Source of the DNA: Mycobacterium numidiamassiliense
GTDB lineage: Bacteria; Actinomycetota; Actinomycetes; Mycobacteriales; Mycobacteriaceae
Length of the DNA stretch: 64,000 bases
Reading direction: 5' to 3'
Assembly: GCF_900157365.1 (NCBI RefSeq)
Contig: NZ_FUEZ01000004.1
Span: forward strand, 2,591,066 to 2,655,065
The notes under the pieces are model-generated. The model ran no database searches. It was not told where the DNA came from and saw only the letters and a list, made by a program, of their open reading frames with translations. Positions 49,776 through 57,376 of the stretch are shown in pieces. Every line of letters begins with the position of its first letter. Position 1 is the first letter of the stretch. The position numbers were made by a program, and so were the translations under genes.

Positions 49776-50270
49776 CTATTGGGACAGCACGGCCTCGATG
49801 GCTCCGACGACCTCGGGCGCGTCCGGCTCGGTCCTGGGCCGAAACCGATTGACCACCGAACCGTCGGGCGCAATCAGGAATTTCTCGAAGTTCCACTGGA
49901 TGTCGCCGGCCTGGCCGTCGGAATCGACGGCCTTGGTCAGCTCGCCGTACAGCGGGTGGCGGTCGTCGCCATTGACGTCGGTCTTGGCCAGCAGCGGGAA
50001 CGTCACGCCGTAGGTCGTAGAGCAGAACTCTTGGATCTCATCGGGCGTGCCGGGTTCCTGGCCCATGAACTGGTTGCACGGGACACCAACGACCGTCAGG
50101 CCCCGGTCGCTGTAGTCCTTGGCCAGCTTTTCCAACGCCGTGTACTGCGGGGTCAGTCCGCACTTGGAGGCTACATTCACGACAAGCGTTGCGCCGTCGG
50201 ATAATTCGGCTAGCGTGGTCGGCTTGCCATCGAGGGTGGTCAGGGCGATGTCTTTGAGGGTCACGTCCAT
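49776..50270 (-). CDS. Glutathione-peroxidase-family thiol peroxidase
   Basis: From ATG 50270 the protein is 164 residues, the usual length; ATG 50288 is also possible. The peroxidatic residue is Cys37 in VVNVASKCGLTPQY (Cys, not selenocysteine). The other catalytic residues are in VPCNQFMGQEPGT (Gln) and DIQWNFEKFLI (Trp, Asn). Mycobacteria lack glutathione, so it is likely to use thioredoxin or mycothiol-linked donors to reduce peroxides. It is followed upstream on the same strand by an aldehyde dehydrogenase 62 bp away, suggesting a shared stress-related unit. Confidence 0.92.
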   Translation of the reverse strand: MDVTLKDIALTTLDGKPTTLAELSDGATLVVNVASKCGLTPQYTALEKLAKDYSDRGLTVVGVPCNQFMGQEPGTPDEIQEFCSTTYGVTFPLLAKTDVNGDDRHPLYGELTKAVDSDGQAGDIQWNFEKFLIAPDGSVVNRFRPRTEPDAPEVVGAIEAVLSQ

Positions 50271-50332
50271 GACGCTAACACTGTCCATCACCGTCGATGG
50301 CCTCGGCTGATCGGATTCGCCGGGCGGCCCGA

Positions 50333-51781
50333 TCAGTGGCTGATGTAGACCGCCTTCGTGTTGAAGTAGGCCTCGATGCCCTTCTTGCCGCGCTCGCCAC
50401 CCCAACCCGACTGCTTGTGGCCGCAGATCGGCATCGACGGGTCTGCCCCGAGCGCACAGTTCACCCAGACCTGGCCGGCGCGAAGCTCGTTCGCGACGCG
50501 GTGCGCGCGGCCGACGTTCTCCGTCCAGATGGCCCCGGCGAGCCCGTATTCCGTGTCGTTCGCGGCGGCGAGCACCTCGTCCTCGTCGTCGAACGGGATC
50601 ACGCAGCCGACCGGACCGAAGATCTCCTCGCGAATGAGCCGCATGTCGGGCGTGGTGTTGGTGATGATCGTGGCCTCGTAGAAGAAGCCGCGGCGGTCCA
50701 TCCGCTTGCCGCCGGTGATGATCTCCGCACCGCGTGAAACACCTTCGGCCACAATGCCTTCCACCCGTTGGCGCTGCTTCTCGCTGATCAGCGGTCCGAG
50801 CACCGAGTCGGGGTCCTCGCTGCCGCCCATCGGCAGCATCTTCGCGAAGCCCGCGATGCCTTCGACGACCTGGTCGTAGATGCCGCGCTGGACGTAGATC
50901 CGCGAGGTGCAGGAGCAGTTCTGCCCCGAGCCGGCGAGCAGGCCCAGGCTCGAATTCATGATCGCCTTGTCGAGATTGGCGTCGTCGAACATGATCAGCG
51001 GCGACTTACCGCCGAGCTCGAGCGTGAGGCGCTTGAGGTTGCCCGCGGCCGCCTTGACGATCAGCCGCCCGACCTCCGTCGACCCGGTGAACGCGATCTT
51101 GTCGACGTCCGGATGTGCGGCCAGGGCCGCACCCGCGGTCTCGCCGTAGCCGGTGATGACGTTGAAGACGCCGTCGGGCAGCCCCGCCTCGCGGAAGATC
51201 TCTTCGAGCTTCAGCGCGGTAAGCGGCGTCTCCTCAGCCGGCTTGAGCACACAGCTGCAGCCCGCCGCGAGGGCAGGCGCGGCCTTGAGCATCGCGACGA
51301 AGAAGGGCCCGTTCCACGGGATGATGAGGCCGGCGACGCCGACCGGCTCGAGCTGGGTGAAGTTGTGAAAGTTCTCGTAGTGGCCGAGCAGGCCGTCCGA
51401 CACGACGTTGCTTGACTCGCCGTGGATCTTGCCGACCCATCCGGCGTAATACAGCAGCATCTCGTTTGCGACCTTGATGATCTGCTGCGCCGCCACGGCG
51501 TTCATGCCGTTGTCCTTGGATTCGAGCCCGGCGAGCTCGTCGGTGCGTTGCTTGACGATTTCCGCGGCGCGGAAGAGCACCTCCGCGCGGCGCGCAGCGG
51601 GCAGCTTGCGCCACACGCCCGACTCGAACGTTTCCCGCGCCCGGGCCACCGCGGCGTCGACGGCTGCCTGGTCGGCGTCGGCGACCTCGGCGATCTGCTC
51701 TTCGGTGGATGGGTTGAAGACCGGAATGATCCCCGAGCTGGGGCTTTCGACCGCAGGGTCGATGTCGACGGCGTTACTCAA
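50333..51781 (-). CDS. NAD(P)-dependent aldehyde dehydrogenase
   Basis: From TTG 51781 the product is 482 residues, the standard ALDH length; AGGA motifs lie a few bases upstream. Family marks are VAGLIIPWNGPFFVAML, FTGSTEVGRLIVKAA, LELGGKSPLIMF (general base Glu), GSGQNCSCTSRIYV (catalytic Cys) and EEIFGPVGCVIPF. It oxidises an aldehyde to a carboxylate. The end SGWGGERGKKGIEAYFNTKAVYI is typical of betaine- or phenylacetaldehyde-type ALDHs. Substrate is unknown. It has a perfect hairpin about 140 bp upstream of its start. Confidence 0.95.
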   Translation of the reverse strand: MSNAVDIDPAVESPSSGIIPVFNPSTEEQIAEVADADQAAVDAAVARARETFESGVWRKLPAARRAEVLFRAAEIVKQRTDELAGLESKDNGMNAVAAQQIIKVANEMLLYYAGWVGKIHGESSNVVSDGLLGHYENFHNFTQLEPVGVAGLIIPWNGPFFVAMLKAAPALAAGCSCVLKPAEETPLTALKLEEIFREAGLPDGVFNVITGYGETAGAALAAHPDVDKIAFTGSTEVGRLIVKAAAGNLKRLTLELGGKSPLIMFDDANLDKAIMNSSLGLLAGSGQNCSCTSRIYVQRGIYDQVVEGIAGFAKMLPMGGSEDPDSVLGPLISEKQRQRVEGIVAEGVSRGAEIITGGKRMDRRGFFYEATIITNTTPDMRLIREEIFGPVGCVIPFDDEDEVLAAANDTEYGLAGAIWTENVGRAHRVANELRAGQVWVNCALGADPSMPICGHKQSGWGGERGKKGIEAYFNTKAVYISH

Positions 51782-51919
51782 AGTCCTGCGTCCTTTCCCT
51801 CGAGCCGCCCCGTCATGGAGAGGCGCGATGTCCTGAATCGTTGGGGAGGTTACGCGCTTAACCAAAGGTCGTCTAGTAGGCCGTCGGCGTCGAGTGGACA
51901 CCGCAATCGAGACCGCAAA

Positions 51920-51960
51920 GCAGGTCCACAGCGGGATACGAGATCCCGCTGTGGACCTGC
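51920..51960. repeat. Perfect 18-bp inverted repeat with 5-base loop
   Basis: GCAGGTCCACAGCGGGAT and ATCCCGCTGTGGACCTGC are exact reverse complements, separated by ACGAG. The stem is long and GC-rich, without a T-run. It lies after the carbonic anhydrase gene and before the aldehyde dehydrogenase, both on the minus strand. It could end the HD/TetR/carbonic-anhydrase transcript, or be an operator or a remnant of a mobile element end. Confidence 0.65.
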
Positions 51961-52062
51961 GCCGCCATCGGTGTGGCCGCCCTGGTGATGAGCACCGTCC
52001 TCAAGCCCAGGCCAATTGCTACGGAACCAGACTCGGCGATCGTCGAGCCATGGCCTCCGCGC

Positions 52063-52146
52063 CTAGTCACGCAGGGCGGCGGGGGGCACGATTGTCTCGA
52101 CGCGTCCTGTGTCCACGTCATAGACGAGCCCGCTGACTATCAGCGT
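52063..52146 (-). other. Out-of-frame C-terminal tail of the carbonic anhydrase
   Basis: The minus frame reads PTLIVSGLVYDVDTGRVETI, then VPPAALRD and a stop. This is the usual C-terminal strand of actinobacterial beta-carbonic anhydrases. It is one base out of frame with the upstream gene. A sixth C in the five-C run at 52147-52151 (GGGGG on the plus strand) would join the two. Confidence 0.6.
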
Positions 52147-52595
52147 GGGGGCACGAATGGGTTTTGGCGTAAGAGTGCGATGTCGCTCCGTACCGCTTCC
52201 ATTGGGTCGCTGAGGTTTTTGGCGCCAAGTTCGGCCGGCCCAACGCCGAGGAACGGTGCAAGGACCTCGGCATGCGTCTCCGGCGAGAGATGCGAGAGTC
52301 CGCAATCGGTGTGCTGCATGAGGATCAGCTCAAATCCGCTGGATAAGTGCTCCACCCGTGCGATGGTTGCAAGAACGCCGAGATTGCGAAGGAAGTCGGG
52401 CGTGACTCTGCCTCCGGGATTTCGGATCACGATGGCTTCGTTGGGCCTAAGGCCGAGCACGTGGGCGGGATCGGCTCGATGATCGGCACAGCACAAGATC
52501 ACCGTCTTGAGGCTCGGCTCCAGGCCGGGCCGCTGTCCTGGGTGGGTGGCCGCAAAGGCCCGGTTGCGCTGCGCCAAGGTGGCGAGGGTGGTCAC
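52140..52595 (-). CDS. Beta-carbonic anhydrase, C-terminus lost by frameshift
   Basis: From GTG 52595 (AAGGAG nine bases upstream) the frame encodes 151 residues. Zinc ligands and partners are present: ILCCADHRADP (Cys, Asp-Arg dyad) and LMQHTDCGLS (His, Cys). The substrate loop IRNPGGRVTPDFLRNL is also present. It interconverts CO2 and bicarbonate. The frame ends at VPPR, and the normal tail VSGLVYDVDTGRVETI lies out of frame just beyond, after a five-C run that should probably be six. The active site is intact, but the missing strand may destabilise it. Its start overlaps the TetR stop (GTGA). Confidence 0.82.
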   Translation of the reverse strand: MTTLATLAQRNRAFAATHPGQRPGLEPSLKTVILCCADHRADPAHVLGLRPNEAIVIRNPGGRVTPDFLRNLGVLATIARVEHLSSGFELILMQHTDCGLSHLSPETHAEVLAPFLGVGPAELGAKNLSDPMEAVRSDIALLRQNPFVPPR

Positions 52596-53275
52596 GGCTT
52601 GGATCTCCTTCGGCGGGGCGAGGGGTCGGGACGAAGTCGCGCCAGCGCGTCGGCCCAGGCGCGGCGGGCGGGGGGGAAGGCAGTCTGGCCACCGAACAGT
52701 TGGTGATGCCAATTCGCTGCCATACCAATCGAGTTGAGATCGAACGCGACCTGATCAGGCATGGTGCCCGATGCAACGTCGCCGTGGCCGATGCCGGCGG
52801 CGGCGCTGTCCGCGAGGAGCTGCAGCCACTCCTGCATCACTGCGGCAACGGCGTCGCGGGCCGGTCCGGGCCGTCCATCCATCTCCGCCGACGCCGAGCA
52901 GAGCAGGCAGCCACCCTCAAAGACGTCGCTTTCCAGGTAGGAGAACCACGACTCGCCCAGCGCTTCGAGTCGAGCAACACCTGCCGGGACTATGAGTGCA
53001 GGAGCGACCACAAGTTCGATCAGCATCTCTCGGGCCCGTCGTATCGCGGCGATCTGTAATGCTTCCTTGGACCCGAACGCGGCGTGCACGCTGCTCTTCG
53101 CGGTACCGAGCCGCTCGGCAAGACTAGAGATGGTCAGGCCCTCGAGGCCGTCGACCGACGCCTGCTGCACCGCCTCACTCAGGAGGGCATCTCGCGAGCG
53201 GAGCCCCTTCGCGCGGCGGCCATCCGACGGCCGACCCTGGCGTGTCGGCGGACGCAGGGGCATGGAGTTGCTCAT
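52592..53275 (-). CDS. TetR-family transcriptional regulator
   Basis: From ATG 53275 the protein is 227 residues. The helix-turn-helix is clear: ALLSEAVQQASVDGLEGLTISSL, then AERLGTAKSSVHAAFGSKEALQ. The C-terminal domain (LESDVFEGGCLLCSASAEMD) resembles the TetR_C subgroup seen near HD/hydratase genes. It is coupled at both ends: ATGA with the HD gene before it and GTGA with the carbonic anhydrase after it. The operator at 53881 suggests autorepression of the operon. Confidence 0.93.
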   Translation of the reverse strand: MSNSMPLRPPTRQGRPSDGRRAKGLRSRDALLSEAVQQASVDGLEGLTISSLAERLGTAKSSVHAAFGSKEALQIAAIRRAREMLIELVVAPALIVPAGVARLEALGESWFSYLESDVFEGGCLLCSASAEMDGRPGPARDAVAAVMQEWLQLLADSAAAGIGHGDVASGTMPDQVAFDLNSIGMAANWHHQLFGGQTAFPPARRAWADALARLRPDPSPRRRRSKP

Positions 53276-53868
53276 CTTCTGTCCAACGGGCAGCCGCGCA
53301 TCAACTTCTCGAAGCCGAGGGTGCGGAAAAGTTCGGCGATGGTGGACTGCGGCTTTCGCGCCGCCTGGTGTTGCAGAGCCGGAAGTACCGTGTGGACGAA
53401 CCCACTGCGCGGGTGAATGTTTAACACCTCTTCGACGAGCTCGCCCGGAAGCTGGTCGACGCGAAGGCCGACGACATCGGCGGCGGCGCCCAAATGGACC
53501 AGGGCGATCTCGGGCCTTGCTTCGGCGGACGCTAGATCGAGGTGTCCGGCAATGGCAGCAGACAGCAGATGAATCCGATCCTCGGACCACCCGAGGCCGC
53601 CCAACGTCGCAGCGGCCGCTGCCGCACCGGCCTGCTCGAAAGGCGCCTCGGAGTCAAAACGGCCGATAAGTCCGAGGTCGTGAAGGATCGCGGCCACGAA
53701 TGCGACTTCCAGATCGGCGTCGGCGACATGCTGGCCGATGAGTTGACTCCCGAAATACCAGGTCCGCCAGACGTGGTGGATTAGCGGGGCGCCGGACACT
53801 TCATTCATCAGATCCACCGCTGCCCGTGCAGCTGCGGTATCAGGAGTTGTGGGTAGCACACAGCACAA
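53272..53868 (-). CDS. HD-domain protein, cyanamide-hydratase-like
   Basis: This 198-residue protein starts at TTG 53868 (or GTG 53859). The metal-binding HD site is in LIHHVWRTWYFG and VAFVAAILHDLGLIGRFD, with later His in AAIAGHLDLA and VHLGAAADVVGL. This matches the HD family that includes cyanamide hydratase (cyanamide to urea); other members have unknown substrates. It leads an operon of HD, TetR and beta-carbonic anhydrase, joined by 4-base overlaps. I infer a detoxification or nitrogen-scavenging role involving CO2/bicarbonate, but this is not proven. Confidence 0.87.
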   Translation of the reverse strand: MCCVLPTTPDTAAARAAVDLMNEVSGAPLIHHVWRTWYFGSQLIGQHVADADLEVAFVAAILHDLGLIGRFDSEAPFEQAGAAAAAATLGGLGWSEDRIHLLSAAIAGHLDLASAEARPEIALVHLGAAADVVGLRVDQLPGELVEEVLNIHPRSGFVHTVLPALQHQAARKPQSTIAELFRTLGFEKLMRGCPLDRR

Positions 53869-53880
53869 TGTACATATTAG

Positions 53881-53896
53881 ATGAACGATCGTCCAT
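53881..53896. promoter_or_regulatory. Palindromic TetR-type operator
   Basis: ATGAACGATCGTCCAT is a 16-bp inverted repeat (ATG-N-ACGATCGT-N-CAT) 13 bp upstream of the HD gene start. Size and place fit the operator of the TetR encoded second in the operon. It also lies between that operon and the MFS gene, which ends at 53954. Confidence 0.6.
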
Positions 53897-53953
53897 ATTG
53901 TTCGGCTTATTGCTCTGAATGCTTGCCGTCAGCCTCATTCTCGTTCGGTCGCA

Positions 53954-55186
53954 TCAGGCACGCGCTGCGCTGACCTGACGAACGCCGGCTTGCTCAACGT
54001 CGGGAGACTGGGCCGGCACCAAAGTGGCTGCGGCCAAGGGAAACAGTCCGCACAACGCCCACGCAGCCGGGTATTCAGCGGCGCCGATGAGCACGCTGAA
54101 CAGTGGAGGGCCCGCAGCCGCCATCACCCGCTGGGTGGTGTTCTGGATGCCCAGGGCGCGTCCGCTCCAGAACCGCCCGGCGAACTCGGTGATCGCGGTT
54201 GCCTCCAATCCGTTGTCCAGCATCGCGATCACTGAGACGGCGACCATCAGCAACACGCCAACCGACAAGTCCGCGATATCGCTCACAGCCAGCAGGAACA
54301 TGGCCAATGCCGCCGTGGTCGCGATGATCCGCACCGGTTGCATGCGGGAACCGACGCGATCGGACCAGCGGCCGACCGCAATTCTGCCCACGGCGCCAAG
54401 CACCTGGGAGATCGTCACCAGCCCGCTCGCCGCCGCGACCGACCAATGATGGTGATCGGTCAGCCAGACCACCATGAACGTGAGGGTCAACGTCTGGGGC
54501 ATCATCAACAGCCCGGCAACTGCGTGAATGCGCCACAGCACGAACGATCCCCGATACGGGCAGGCCAGTTCGGCCTCGGTCGCTGACCCGCGGGATTTCC
54601 GTGGGGGATCGACGATGCCGACGAAGCAGGCCACCGCCGCAAGTCCGCACGCCACGGCGGCAAAGGTCAAACCCGGACGCGGTCCATGTTCGGCCAGAGC
54701 GGGCATTACCAAGGCGCCCAACGCGATGCCCAGCGGTTGCGCGGTCTGGCGGATTCCCATCACCACGCCCCGTTGATGGGGCGGGAACCAACCGGAGACC
54801 AACCGGCCTCCGGCTGTGTTACAGCCGGCGGCGGCCATGCCCCCGACGAATAGGCAGAGGCCCATCCACACATGCGAATGGGCCGAGGCTGCGGCATAAG
54901 CCGCCACCGCCGTGAGTGCCGAGCCCATGGTCAACACGACTCGCTCACCGACATGGTCGAGCACGTAGCCCCAAACGACCAGGGTCACCACCATGCCCCA
55001 GCTGGGCATGGATGCCAGCAAACAGGCGTCCGCCAACGATGTTCCGAGTCGGGACTCGAGCGACGGGATCAGGAAGGCGACGCCGTTGATGAAGAGGAAA
55101 GAACTCGCGGTCGCAAAAAGCGAGATGGCTATGATCGACCAGCGCACGATGATGCTCGGCTGCCCAATCGCGTTTGGCTCGTCCAA
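53954..55186 (-). CDS. MFS transporter
   Basis: This 410-residue protein has 12 membrane helices. The cytosolic loop between helices two and three reads GYVLDHVGERVVL, an MFS A-motif variant, and WFPPHQRGVVMGIRQTAQPLG lies near helix four. The second half has GRIAVGRWSDRVGSR. This is typical of drug or metabolite exporters of the MFS. The start is probably TTG 55186, with GGGGGAACG upstream. It reads towards the HD operon on the same strand, but 58 bp and an operator separate the two, so it is probably a separate transcript. Upstream is an AT-rich region. Confidence 0.93.
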   Translation of the reverse strand: MDEPNAIGQPSIIVRWSIIAISLFATASSFLFINGVAFLIPSLESRLGTSLADACLLASMPSWGMVVTLVVWGYVLDHVGERVVLTMGSALTAVAAYAAASAHSHVWMGLCLFVGGMAAAGCNTAGGRLVSGWFPPHQRGVVMGIRQTAQPLGIALGALVMPALAEHGPRPGLTFAAVACGLAAVACFVGIVDPPRKSRGSATEAELACPYRGSFVLWRIHAVAGLLMMPQTLTLTFMVVWLTDHHHWSVAAASGLVTISQVLGAVGRIAVGRWSDRVGSRMQPVRIIATTAALAMFLLAVSDIADLSVGVLLMVAVSVIAMLDNGLEATAITEFAGRFWSGRALGIQNTTQRVMAAAGPPLFSVLIGAAEYPAAWALCGLFPLAAATLVPAQSPDVEQAGVRQVSAARA

Positions 55187-55453
55187 AACGTTCCCCCATG
55201 TGATGGGCGCCGAAGTGCGCCAATTACATTGATAAGAACAGTATTTGGCCTCAAGTTAAGAATGGGCTGAATCGAATATATGAAATATTTTCATGTTTCA
55301 AAGCAAACTGCACGCTATTGAATAGCAAGTAAGCGAAGTGCATTGAAACGCAACAGCTTTCATTGGCGCATAGCGCTGCGCCCAGAGGATCCGAGTCACT
55401 ACTGGGCCTCGTGATTAGCTAAATATCCTGTGCATCAAGCAAATTGGTAGTCT
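55187..55453. promoter_or_regulatory. AT-rich regulatory region with inverted repeat
   Basis: This 267-bp gap is much richer in A and T than the rest of the window. It contains ATGAAA-TAT-TTTCAT (55280-55294), a perfect inverted repeat about 95 bp upstream of the MFS start. Other TGAAA/TTTCA elements occur nearby at 55340-55365. It is likely the promoter and operator of the MFS gene. No gene is visible in it. Confidence 0.4.
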
Positions 55454-55804
55454 TTAGTCGGGGCGCTTTGAGTGAATGGCGTCTTGTGTCTCGTAGAGTG
55501 CGGCTTCGGCTTCGGCTTCGGCTTCGGCTTCGGCGTCGATCACGCTGAGCCGGGCGACCTGCGGACTAATGTCGACGAAATCCTCGTCGGATTGGCCGAA
55601 TCCGCTCATCAGCAGCGCGTCACAGTTGTCGGCATCGTCGCGATGACTCGCATGGAGGTAGTTACCCGAGACGCAGTGGTCAATGTGTGCCGGCGCCACA
55701 TACAGCGCGGCATTCTGCATCCAGCCCATCTTGGAATCCTCGACAACGACGGGCATATCTCCCGGGAGGTTGGCGAGTACGCGTCGCAGCTGCTCAACGT
55801 TCAT
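55454..55804 (-). CDS. Small conserved protein with acidic Glu-Ala tail
   Basis: From ATG 55804 (MNVEQLRRVLANLPGDMPVV) the protein is 116 residues. The core VVVEDSKMGWMQNAALYVAP and a Cys/His-rich segment (HIDHCVSGNYLHASHRDD) look conserved and could bind metal. The C-terminal part contains a perfect Glu-Ala run (EAEAEAEAEA) encoded by a hexanucleotide repeat. Function is unknown. A pair of response-regulator-type repeats lies 41 bp upstream of its start. Confidence 0.75.
   Translation of the reverse strand: MNVEQLRRVLANLPGDMPVVVEDSKMGWMQNAALYVAPAHIDHCVSGNYLHASHRDDADNCDALLMSGFGQSDEDFVDISPQVARLSVIDAEAEAEAEAEAALYETQDAIHSKRPD
55501..55536. repeat. Hexanucleotide microsatellite (CGGCTT)n
   Basis: Five perfect copies of CGGCTT and one variant (CGGCGT) run in tandem inside the small gene at 55454-55804. 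They encode the Glu-Ala run. A change in copy number would alter protein length without a frameshift. Confidence 0.9.
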
Positions 55805-55844
55805 CGATTGTCCTAGACATGGGAGCGCCAGCGTATAAACAGGC

Positions 55845-55864
55845 CGCTGAGAAGCCGCTGAGAA
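55845..55864. promoter_or_regulatory. Direct repeat CGCTGAGAA x2, site 1 of 3
   Basis: Two copies of CGCTGAGAA at 55845 and 55856 are spaced 11 bp start to start, with a weaker third (CACTGACCT) at 55868. They lie between the small gene (start 55804, minus) and the histidine kinase (start 55989, plus). The same repeat precedes both COG4705 genes. An 11-bp tandem is typical of OmpR-family regulators, here probably the regulator at 58681. Confidence 0.65.
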
Positions 55865-55988
55865 TGCCACTGACCTAGACATCCGCCAACCCGCCACATC
55901 CGGGCAGCGGTGTTCTCAGCGGTTCCACAGGGCTGCAGAATCAAACTGTGCGGATGTCTGCGTGTGGCCATTTCGAGGGAGCGGGCCT

Positions 55989-57365
55989 ATGCGCTGGCTG
56001 AACCCTGCCCGATTGGGGATCTCCGCTCGCTCAGCCGCAGTGTCGGCGATCGTCGTGCTCTGCGCGCTGACTATCGCGGGCGCGGGCCTGGACATGATCC
56101 TGTATCGATCGTTGTTGGCGGGTGTCGACGATGCCACTGCGGCGAGGGTCACCAACATTGCCGACGACCTGCGGTCCGATCCGCCCAACGAACTCGACAG
56201 GTCCTTGTTGACCACCGACCAGCGCGTGGTCGCGATCCAACTCATCACTGCGGAGGGCAAGGTGATAGAGCGGTCTGGCGCCGCGCCGGAAAAGCCCTTG
56301 ATCCCCATTGCCGAATTCGATGTCAACTTGCGCCGCGGAATGCCGGACGATGCCGTCCCCGGCGACAACATGCGTGTCAGCGGTCAAAAAGTAAGGACAC
56401 GATTCGGTGAATTCACGATCCTCGTCGGAGGGGGTAGCGAAGCCGTCGAGGCGACCGCGCGGACGGTCGCGCTGTTATTGGCTTGTGGCGCTCCGATAAT
56501 TGTTGGGGTGGCAGCCGCCGCAAGTTATTGGCTCGTCCGTCGGTCACTGCAATCGGTGGACGTGATCCGCAGCAGGGTGGCCGAGATATCGACGTCCGAT
56601 TTGGCTGAACGGGTGCCCGTACCTCCCAGTCGGGACGCGATTTCAGCCCTGGCTGTCACCATGAACGAAATGCTCGCGCGCCTCGAAGCCGGCCATCGTG
56701 CACAACAGCGATTCCTCGGCGACGCATCCCATGAGCTGCGCAGCCCGCTGGCCACGATCATCTCTGGTTTGGAAGTCGCTGAGGCCCATCCCGAATTGCT
56801 CGATGTCGAGCTGGCGATCGACACCTTGCTCCCCGAGGCGCATCGCATGCAGGCACTGATCGAAGATCTGCTCCTGCTCGCCCGTGCGGACGAGCAGAGC
56901 CTGGTGCTGCGCAAAGAAGAGGTGTCCCTCGGCGACCTCGCCGAAGTCGAGGTGGCCCGTGCGCGTCGCGGCGCCGGATGCACGATCCACACCGAGATTT
57001 CGCCGGTGCCCCTGATCGGGGACCCGGCCGGGCTGACGCGAGTGATCCGCAACCTCGTCGATAACGCTGTGCGCCATGCCAAATCGCGCGTAGAAATCGA
57101 TGTCGAAAGCCGGGGTGATACCGCCATTGTCACCGTCGGCGATGACGGACCTGGCATCCCGGCGGCCGATAGGGTACGGGTGTTCGGACGTTTCGTACGC
57201 CTTGACGCAGACCGCGCCCGCAGTGGCGGGGGAACCGGCCTGGGCTTGGCGATTGTCGCCGAGGTGGTCGCCGCGCATGGCGGTGCGGTCACTATCGACG
57301 ATCGTCCCGGCGGCGGGACCACGATGATAGTGGCCTTGCCCCAACAAATGTCGGCGCCCAATTAG
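55989..57365 (+). CDS. HAMP-type sensor histidine kinase
   Basis: From ATG 55989 (AGGGAG seven bases upstream) the protein is 458 residues. Two membrane helices (ISARSAAVSAIVVLCALTIA and VALLLACGAPIIVGVAAAAS) flank a periplasmic sensor of about 120 residues. HAMP follows (VRRSLQSVDVIRSRVAEIS). The phospho-acceptor His is in GDASHELRSPLATI (~residue 250). The kinase domain has the N box LVDNAVRHA and G boxes VGDDGPGIP and GGGTGLGLAI. Its cognate regulator is probably the OmpR-type protein at 58681-59349. It is on the opposite strand and converges on a COG4705 gene. Confidence 0.95.
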   Translation: MRWLNPARLGISARSAAVSAIVVLCALTIAGAGLDMILYRSLLAGVDDATAARVTNIADDLRSDPPNELDRSLLTTDQRVVAIQLITAEGKVIERSGAAPEKPLIPIAEFDVNLRRGMPDDAVPGDNMRVSGQKVRTRFGEFTILVGGGSEAVEATARTVALLLACGAPIIVGVAAAASYWLVRRSLQSVDVIRSRVAEISTSDLAERVPVPPSRDAISALAVTMNEMLARLEAGHRAQQRFLGDASHELRSPLATIISGLEVAEAHPELLDVELAIDTLLPEAHRMQALIEDLLLLARADEQSLVLRKEEVSLGDLAEVEVARARRGAGCTIHTEISPVPLIGDPAGLTRVIRNLVDNAVRHAKSRVEIDVESRGDTAIVTVGDDGPGIPAADRVRVFGRFVRLDADRARSGGGTGLGLAIVAEVVAAHGGAVTIDDRPGGGTTMIVALPQQMSAPN

Positions 57366-57376
57366 CCGCCGTTGCG

